NCBI GenBank assembly: GCA_018644935.1
Contig: JABGPL010000034.1
Coordinates: 1 to 37,794 of the forward strand
Source of the DNA: Calditrichota bacterium
Lineage (GTDB): Bacteria; Electryoneota; AABM5-125-24; Hatepunaeales; Hatepunaeaceae
DNA length: 37,794 nt
Direction: 5' to 3'
A model generated the notes under the pieces. That model saw only the letters and a list, made by a program, of their open reading frames with translations. It was not told where the DNA came from and did not search any database. The position numbers and the translations under genes were made by a program. Below, one piece after another: positions 33,020 to 37,794 of the stretch (position 1 is its first letter; each line of letters starts with the position of its first letter).

Positions 33020-33067
33020 TTTGATAACAATTTACAACAGCTGATTCATCAGACTTTTGTTATCAAA
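33020..33067 (+). other. 11-bp inverted repeat in the obg upstream region
   Basis: TTTGATAACAA (33020-33030) and TTGTTATCAAA (33057-33067) are perfect inverted copies separated by 26 bases. It could be a regulator site or an mRNA stem in the obg leader. The rest of the 314-bp gap 32891-33204 holds only the hairpin at 32925. Confidence 0.45.
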
Positions 33068-33204
33068 GGGCATGTAAACTTCAAGTCAGTCACCATTCAT
33101 ACCGCTTAATTTATATGTCCGTGTCTACACAGACAATTTGGAACTCTTCAGGTGAATATTTCGGCCTGATTCACCCTTAAAACTTTAATTACAACCGGAG
33201 TAGG

Positions 33205-34200
33205 ATGCGCTTCATAGATGAGGCAATAATTTCAGTTAGTGCTGGAAATGGTGGTCCAGGAGCAGCAACCTTTTTTCGCGCTCCATTCATCCCGAAAGGA
33301 GGTCCTGACGGAGGTGATGGAGGAAGAGGTGGCAGCATAATCCTGAAGGCCAATTCTCAGGTTAGTACACTATCTGACCTGAACAATCGTCGTTTGATTC
33401 GTGCAAAAAACGGATCACCCGGTGGTGGTAACAGAAAATCTGGCCGAAATGCAAAAGACGTTGTTGTCGACATCCCGGTTGGCACCGTTGTCTATAATGC
33501 AAAAACCGGGGACATATTAGCAGATCTTGTAAATCCAGCACAGGAAGTTGTTGTTGCCAAAGGTGGCAAGGGTGGGCATGGAAATATGAAATTTGTGTCT
33601 GCAAGAAACAGAACCCCCCGGAAGTTTGAGCCTGGGCGACCCGGTGAATATATCAGAATCCGTATGGAGATGAAATCACTGGCTGATGTTGGTCTCGTCG
33701 GACGTCCAAACGCAGGAAAGTCAACACTTTTATCGGCACTAACCCGAGCAAATCCTCGGATAGCTGATTATCCTTTCAGCACCTTAAGACCTGGTTTGGG
33801 TGTAGTTCCTTATGGCATATATCAAAGGTTTGTAATCGCAGATATTCCCGGTCTCGCTGAAGGTGCTGTTGAGGGAAAGGGACTTGGTCACAGATTTCTG
33901 CGTCATATTGAAAGAACCCGATTGGTTGTAATTCTTATTGAAACGCTCGATCCGGATTATCACAACACTTTGAAAAAATTGGTCACTGACATGTCTGAGT
34001 TCAGCGATAAACTCGCTGGATTACCTCGAATCATTGTTAGATCAAAGGCGGATCTTGATCCACCACCTGATACAGATGATGAAAACAAGACTGAAGTAAA
34101 ATTCGAACATCACATTTCAGCAGTGACTGGAGATGGGTTGCCGAAATTAGTTGACATGATTGCCGAAAAACTTGGGTTGGAAAAGGAAGGCGAGTATTGA
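33205..34200 (+). CDS. obg: Obg GTPase (ribosome assembly)
   Basis: 331 residues. The glycine-rich Obg domain begins with RFIDEAIISVSAGNGGPGAATFFR and continues through DGGDGGRGGS, followed from about residue 160 by the G domain: GLVGRPNAGKST (G1), DYPFSTLRPGLG (switch I), DIPGLAEGA (G3) and RSKADLD (G4). Obg binds the 50S subunit and couples ribosome maturation to GTP level and stress. The length shows no C-terminal OCT extension, normal for many lineages. The ATG at 33205 lies behind GGAG at 7 bases. The gene overlaps dprA by 4 bp. Confidence 0.96.
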   Translation: MRFIDEAIISVSAGNGGPGAATFFRAPFIPKGGPDGGDGGRGGSIILKANSQVSTLSDLNNRRLIRAKNGSPGGGNRKSGRNAKDVVVDIPVGTVVYNAKTGDILADLVNPAQEVVVAKGGKGGHGNMKFVSARNRTPRKFEPGRPGEYIRIRMEMKSLADVGLVGRPNAGKSTLLSALTRANPRIADYPFSTLRPGLGVVPYGIYQRFVIADIPGLAEGAVEGKGLGHRFLRHIERTRLVVILIETLDPDYHNTLKKLVTDMSEFSDKLAGLPRIIVRSKADLDPPPDTDDENKTEVKFEHHISAVTGDGLPKLVDMIAEKLGLEKEGEY

Positions 34201-35321
34201 ACAGACCCAGCATATCAGGATTAGACAGAATTAACAAAGTCGCTCTGATTGCGATACTTTCTGCGCCTGGTGTTGGGAACCGTAGGGCAATTGAACTCGT
34301 TTCATTATTTGAAACCCCTGATGCAGTTATCGGTGCTCCTGCGCGTGAAATAGCGCAAGCGCTAAGTGTTAATATACAGATCGGCAAAAGTATAGTACAA
34401 TCCTGCCGCAATCTCGAAGCGGCAGAGAAGATTCTTGATAACACTGACAAATTCGGTGCTGAATTCGTGTCATTTTGGGATGAACGTTATCCGGAACGTC
34501 TGAAAAAAATTCACGATCCCCCGGCTGCGCTTTACATTTCAGGAGAAGATTCTCCACTGTATGACTATTCGGTAGCTATTGTCGGAACGCGAGGTGCGAC
34601 CGATCATGCCAAAAGTATGGCTTTTCGCATAGGACGGGATATTGCAGCTACAGGTGTCACGGTTGTAAGTGGATTAGCACTTGGGATTGATACATCAGCA
34701 CATGAGGGGGCTTTGCAGGCTGGGGGGCGTACAGTTGCTGTTTTTGGTTGTGGAATAGACGTAGTATACCCACCGAGCAACGCGAAGCTCATCGAACGTA
34801 TCAGACATCAGGGCGCGATAATGAGCGAATACCCTCCCGGTAAGCAGCCAAATCCAGGATTTTTTCCGAGCCGGAACAGAATCATAAGTGGTTTGAGTCT
34901 CGGGGTTCTTGTCGTTGAAGCAGGACGAAAAAGTGGAGCTCTAATCACGGCCCGTTTAGCACTTGAACAGGGAAGGGAGTTATTCGCATTACCAGGTCTT
35001 GCGGGGGCACATCGAACAGTTGGTGTAAATAATCTGCTACGTGATGGATCTGCTCATCTTGTTGAAAGCGGAGCAGAGATTTTAGATCACCTCAGGTCGC
35101 AAATTGCACCTGTGACAAATGTTGCTGCGACATTGACATTACCACGCCTGGATGACTCTGAGTTCAGTATTTATAATCTTCTCGAAGATGGCCCACGTCA
35201 AATTGACCAACTGATTAGAAACAGTGACATGAAAGCCGTTGAAGTCAATAGGCTCTTAACATCAATGCAGCTTAAAGGGTTGATAAGGCAGTTGCCCGGT
35301 GCACGTGTAGAAAGAGTTTGA
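34197..35321 (+). CDS. dprA: DNA-processing protein DprA
   Basis: 374 residues; TTG start overlapping the obg stop as TTGA, so translation is likely coupled. DprA loads RecA onto incoming single-stranded DNA in natural transformation. An N-terminal helix-hairpin-helix/SAM-like part (LSAPGVGNRRAIELV) precedes the Rossmann-like core: YSVAIVGTRGATDH, VVSGLALGIDTSAHEGAL, VAVFGCGIDVVYPPSN, ISEYPPG-type MSEYPPGKQPN, FPSRNRIISGLS, and GALITARLALEQGRELFALPG. A short C-terminal winged-helix (DML1-like, LTSMQLKGLIRQLPG) closes it. No other competence gene is in the window. Confidence 0.95.
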   Translation: MNRPSISGLDRINKVALIAILSAPGVGNRRAIELVSLFETPDAVIGAPAREIAQALSVNIQIGKSIVQSCRNLEAAEKILDNTDKFGAEFVSFWDERYPERLKKIHDPPAALYISGEDSPLYDYSVAIVGTRGATDHAKSMAFRIGRDIAATGVTVVSGLALGIDTSAHEGALQAGGRTVAVFGCGIDVVYPPSNAKLIERIRHQGAIMSEYPPGKQPNPGFFPSRNRIISGLSLGVLVVEAGRKSGALITARLALEQGRELFALPGLAGAHRTVGVNNLLRDGSAHLVESGAEILDHLRSQIAPVTNVAATLTLPRLDDSEFSIYNLLEDGPRQIDQLIRNSDMKAVEVNRLLTSMQLKGLIRQLPGARVERV

Positions 35322-35350
35322 GAGCATTTTACCACATTTCAGGATGAACA

Positions 35351-36955
35351 TTGAATCAAAACCACGACACTGCTACAAGTAGAAGTAAAAAATATAAAGT
35401 CAGGGTAATAGTTATTATTCTTATGCTGACAACAGGAATTTGGGTTTCTGCCAAACTGCTTCCCGCAGCTGGTAATCTTGTTTCAGAGGCCAGAAAGATT
35501 ACTGCAATTATGAGACTTATCCAGCAAGCATATGTTGAGGACCCGGATCTTTCCCGGCTCTCTGAAGGTGCAATAGAAGGTATGTTAAAGAGGTTGGACC
35601 CTCATTCAGTCTATATTACACCTAAAAAACAACAAGAATTTTCCGAACGCGATATGGGGGAGTTTGAGGGAATCGGGATTTCATTTGTGATCCAGAACGA
35701 ATTGATTACCGTGATTTCTCCGATTACAGGAACACCGTCCGAGCGACTTGGTATTCACTCCGGTGATCGAATAGTAGAGATTGACGGTGTTAGTGCATAT
35801 GGTATTACAAATGATGAGGTTTTTAAAAAACTAAGAGGACCTAAAGGAACCGAAGTCTCAATAAAGGTAATCCGAGAAGGACTTTCAGAACCGTTAGATT
35901 TTACGATTGTGAGAGATAAAATTCCGATCAAGTCAGTTTGGAGCAGCTTTATGCTCGATGATTCAACCGGATATGTTATGCTCAACCAGTTTATGGCTAC
36001 ATCCACAACCGAGCTTGAAGACGCATTGCGAAAGCTGGAAAACTTTGGGATGACCCGGTTGATTTTTGACCTCAGAAATAATCAAGGGGGCAGACTTTCT
36101 GAAGCAGTTTCTGTTGCTGATAAATTTATTCCAGGCGGTCACACCATCGTTTCCCGATTGGGTCGAACTGAAAAAGAAAATCAGGTTTATGAATCCTCCA
36201 GTGAGGCGACTCACCCCATGTTCAACCTTATTGTTCTTATCAATGATGGAAGTGCCTCAGCTTCTGAGATTGTCTCTGGTGCAATTCAGGATCTTGACCG
36301 TGGACTCATAGTTGGAACCCGAACATTTGGCAAAGGTCTCGTGCAATACCCCTATCAACTCAACGATGGAGGCGTAATCCGGCTCTCAACGGCTCACTGG
36401 TATACGGCACGGGGTCGATTAATTCAAAGACCATACGATAAGGGGCGTGGGGAGTATTATGCTATTCGCTACAAAGATCCCGATGAAGTTAAAGAATCTG
36501 AAGATCGCGAAGTATTTAAAACACTAGGTGGCAGAGAAGTCTTCCAGTTTAATGGGATTGAACCGGATATTGAAGTCGAGCCCGGAACAATTACCGGAGC
36601 GACAGCTCGATTAAGAAGTGAAAGGATTATCTTTAACTACGCCGAAGAATTTAAAAAGAAACATGATCTCACGGATAAACTTAATTTTCAAGAATTTATG
36701 CATGCTTTCACCATTACAGATGATGATCTTATCGGTTTGATCGAATTGGCTTCTGAGAAGGACATAACCTATCCTGAAGAGGCATTGGAAAAGGACGGGG
36801 ATTACCTTAAAAGACAAATCAAATCTGACCTTGCTCAGTTAATCTGGAATAATCAGGATTACTATTACATGGTTTTCACCGCTTCAGACAGGGTTGTTAA
36901 AAGGGCGATGGAGCTATTCGACAAGGCAGAAGAAATTTCAGCAATTTGGCATTAA
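35351..36955 (+). CDS. ctpA: S41 C-terminal processing protease
   Basis: 534 residues with a TTG start (AGGA six bases upstream). A single N-terminal membrane anchor/signal (VRVIVIILMLTTGIWVS) puts the enzyme in the periplasm. Order: N-terminal helical region (LSEGAIEGMLKRLDPHSVYI), PDZ domain (GEFEGIGISF ... LGIHSGDRIVEIDG), then the protease core with the catalytic Ser within GSASASE (residues 300-306) and catalytic Lys K328 in TFGKG. CtpA/Prc-type enzymes trim or degrade envelope proteins by their C termini. The C-terminal ~120 residues add a helical extension seen in many FCB homologues. It follows dprA by 29 bp. Confidence 0.93.
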   Translation: MNQNHDTATSRSKKYKVRVIVIILMLTTGIWVSAKLLPAAGNLVSEARKITAIMRLIQQAYVEDPDLSRLSEGAIEGMLKRLDPHSVYITPKKQQEFSERDMGEFEGIGISFVIQNELITVISPITGTPSERLGIHSGDRIVEIDGVSAYGITNDEVFKKLRGPKGTEVSIKVIREGLSEPLDFTIVRDKIPIKSVWSSFMLDDSTGYVMLNQFMATSTTELEDALRKLENFGMTRLIFDLRNNQGGRLSEAVSVADKFIPGGHTIVSRLGRTEKENQVYESSSEATHPMFNLIVLINDGSASASEIVSGAIQDLDRGLIVGTRTFGKGLVQYPYQLNDGGVIRLSTAHWYTARGRLIQRPYDKGRGEYYAIRYKDPDEVKESEDREVFKTLGGREVFQFNGIEPDIEVEPGTITGATARLRSERIIFNYAEEFKKKHDLTDKLNFQEFMHAFTITDDDLIGLIELASEKDITYPEEALEKDGDYLKRQIKSDLAQLIWNNQDYYYMVFTASDRVVKRAMELFDKAEEISAIWH

Positions 36956-36966
36956 TGGCTTAGGAC

Positions 36967-36995
36967 TTGACAGATCGCGTGCATTTGCTTAACTT
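36967..36995 (+). promoter_or_regulatory. Weak promoter candidate for exbB/tolQ
   Basis: TTGACA (36967-36972), 17-bp spacer, TAACTT (36990-36995), just after the protease stop. The -35 is perfect but the -10 is poor. Confidence 0.35.
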
Positions 36996-37041
36996 TAACA
37001 TAGATAAACTCACCAACACATAACTTGGAGCATTACGATAA

Positions 37042-37653
37042 ATGGTTGATTATTTCATTAAGGGTGGAAACTTTATGTGGCCCATCCTTATCGCTCTCAT
37101 CATCGGACTAGTATTCGTGTTTGAGCGTTTCTGGACATTAATGCGTGCTTCGATTAACGCCCGAAAATTTAACATAAAAATTGCTGAAGCTCTCAGAGCA
37201 GATAAGGTAGATGAAGCAATTGATATTTGTCAGAACACACGCGGACCGATTGCAAATGTAATCCAGGCCGGTCTCGTTCGCATGAATCGCGGTATCGATG
37301 CAGTTGAAAAGTCAGTGATGACTGCCGGCACAATCGAAATGGCATTTCTCGAACGAAATTTAGTCTGGTTGGCAACAGTTGTTTCAATCGCACCTATGAT
37401 TGGCTTCCTCGGTACCGTTAGTGGTATGGTTGGCGCATTCGATGCTATTGCTAAAGCAAATGATATTTCCCCGTCACTCGTCGCGGGAGGTATCTCAGAA
37501 GCACTGTTGACAACTATGTTCGGGTTGATAGTTGCTATCATCGTTCAATTTTTCCATAACTTCTTCATTGCCCGAATTGATAAGATTGTGGCAGACATGG
37601 AAGAATCAACTCAGGAATTTGTTGACCTGTTGGTGGAAAAAACTACTGGGTAA
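37042..37653 (+). CDS. MotA/TolQ/ExbB proton-channel protein
   Basis: 203 residues. Three membrane helices (about 11-28, 107-128, 150-172) with the family hallmark ATVVSIAPMIGFLGTVSGMVGAF and the last helix LLTTMFGLIVAIIVQFFHNF. With an ExbD/TolR partner it forms an inner-membrane complex that uses the proton gradient to drive TonB-dependent transport or the Tol system. The N-terminal FIKGGNFMWPILI is ExbB/TolQ-like. The partner gene starts 9 bp downstream. TolQ versus ExbB cannot be decided without the genes to the right. Confidence 0.92.
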   Translation: MVDYFIKGGNFMWPILIALIIGLVFVFERFWTLMRASINARKFNIKIAEALRADKVDEAIDICQNTRGPIANVIQAGLVRMNRGIDAVEKSVMTAGTIEMAFLERNLVWLATVVSIAPMIGFLGTVSGMVGAFDAIAKANDISPSLVAGGISEALLTTMFGLIVAIIVQFFHNFFIARIDKIVADMEESTQEFVDLLVEKTTG

Positions 37654-37662
37654 GGCGCGTAA

Positions 37663-37794
37663 ATGCTAATTGAAAATAAAAGAAATCGAGCCTCAGCAGT
37701 GATTGGTTCAGGTTCAATGGCAGATATTGTGTTTTTGCTGCTGGTGTTCTTTTTGGTGACCACCACAATGAATCAAGACAAAGGGATTGGCATG
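37663..37794 (+). CDS. ExbD/TolR protein, N-terminal 44 codons (cut by window end)
   Basis: The open frame from the ATG at 37663 to the window edge encodes a short cytosolic lead (MLIENKRNRASAVIGSG), then SMADIVFLLLVFFLVTTTM, the single membrane helix of ExbD/TolR with the conserved proton-path Asp in MADIVFLLL. It is the expected partner of the gene just upstream. Confidence 0.88.
   Translation, partial: MLIENKRNRASAVIGSGSMADIVFLLLVFFLVTTTMNQDKGIGM

Noticed and set aside
1-37794. tRNA or rRNA genes as integration sites for the island
   Set aside because: No cloverleaf with a T-arm GTTCRA core or rRNA-like sequence was seen by eye on either strand.

Overview
The window looks like a chromosomal piece of a Gram-negative bacterium of the Fibrobacteres-Chlorobi-Bacteroidetes (FCB) superphylum, probably from a poorly cultured lineage. 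Three things point there. The large exported protein at 29774-32890 ends in a type IX secretion (Por) sorting domain. kdsB implies Kdo-containing lipopolysaccharide. The right end carries an ExbB/TolQ-ExbD/TolR pair and large parvulin lipoproteins. The genus and phylum cannot be fixed from the sequence alone.

Region 1 (about 1-8850) is accessory DNA full of repeats. It begins with 1.2 kb of gene-free sequence made of direct repeats, a degenerate ~110-bp tandem array and many short hairpins. A minus-strand gene set follows: a two-TM SLATT-like protein, an 88-residue unknown, a DUF3800 protein, and an overlapping HigB toxin / HigA-ImmA antitoxin-protease pair. Then come an HNH-endonuclease fragment and a decayed rhuM gene, set between two 182-bp direct repeats exactly 1500 bp apart. 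A YbdG-type MscS channel gene closes the region. The hairpins share a design: a flush 5' GTAG, stems whose sequence differs from copy to copy while pairing is kept, and short loops such as TTCC or CTT. This is what REP elements processed by REP-associated tyrosine transposases look like.

Region 2 (8857-13583, minus strand) is a tight four-gene operon. In transcription order it encodes a YLDPGTGS-type small membrane protein, a protein with a kinase-like catalytic loop fused to a SAM methyltransferase, and two tandem paralogous membrane sulfatase/LTA-synthase-fold enzymes. Two junctions are 4-bp stop-start overlaps. It is most simply read as a module that builds or decorates a cell-surface polymer, and it is the best candidate here for an undescribed system.

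Region 3 (13845-19513, plus strand) holds an orphan periplasmic sensor-like protein, hisC, an unknown 151-residue protein, two different metallo-beta-lactamase-fold proteins (one PqqB-like), a RidA-family protein lacking the usual catalytic Arg, and kdsB. Region 4 is a minus-strand NYN nuclease-like protein with a polyglutamine run, convergent with kdsB and divergent from mfd.

Region 5 (20744-37794, plus strand) is core-like: mfd, two paralogous multi-parvulin lipoproteins, a prepilin peptidase, the large T9SS-exported protein, obg, dprA, a CtpA-type S41 protease, and an exbB/tolQ gene with the first 44 codons of exbD/tolR cut by the window end. The parvulins, protease and energiser proteins fit an envelope-biogenesis theme. 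No tRNA, rRNA or CRISPR array was seen.
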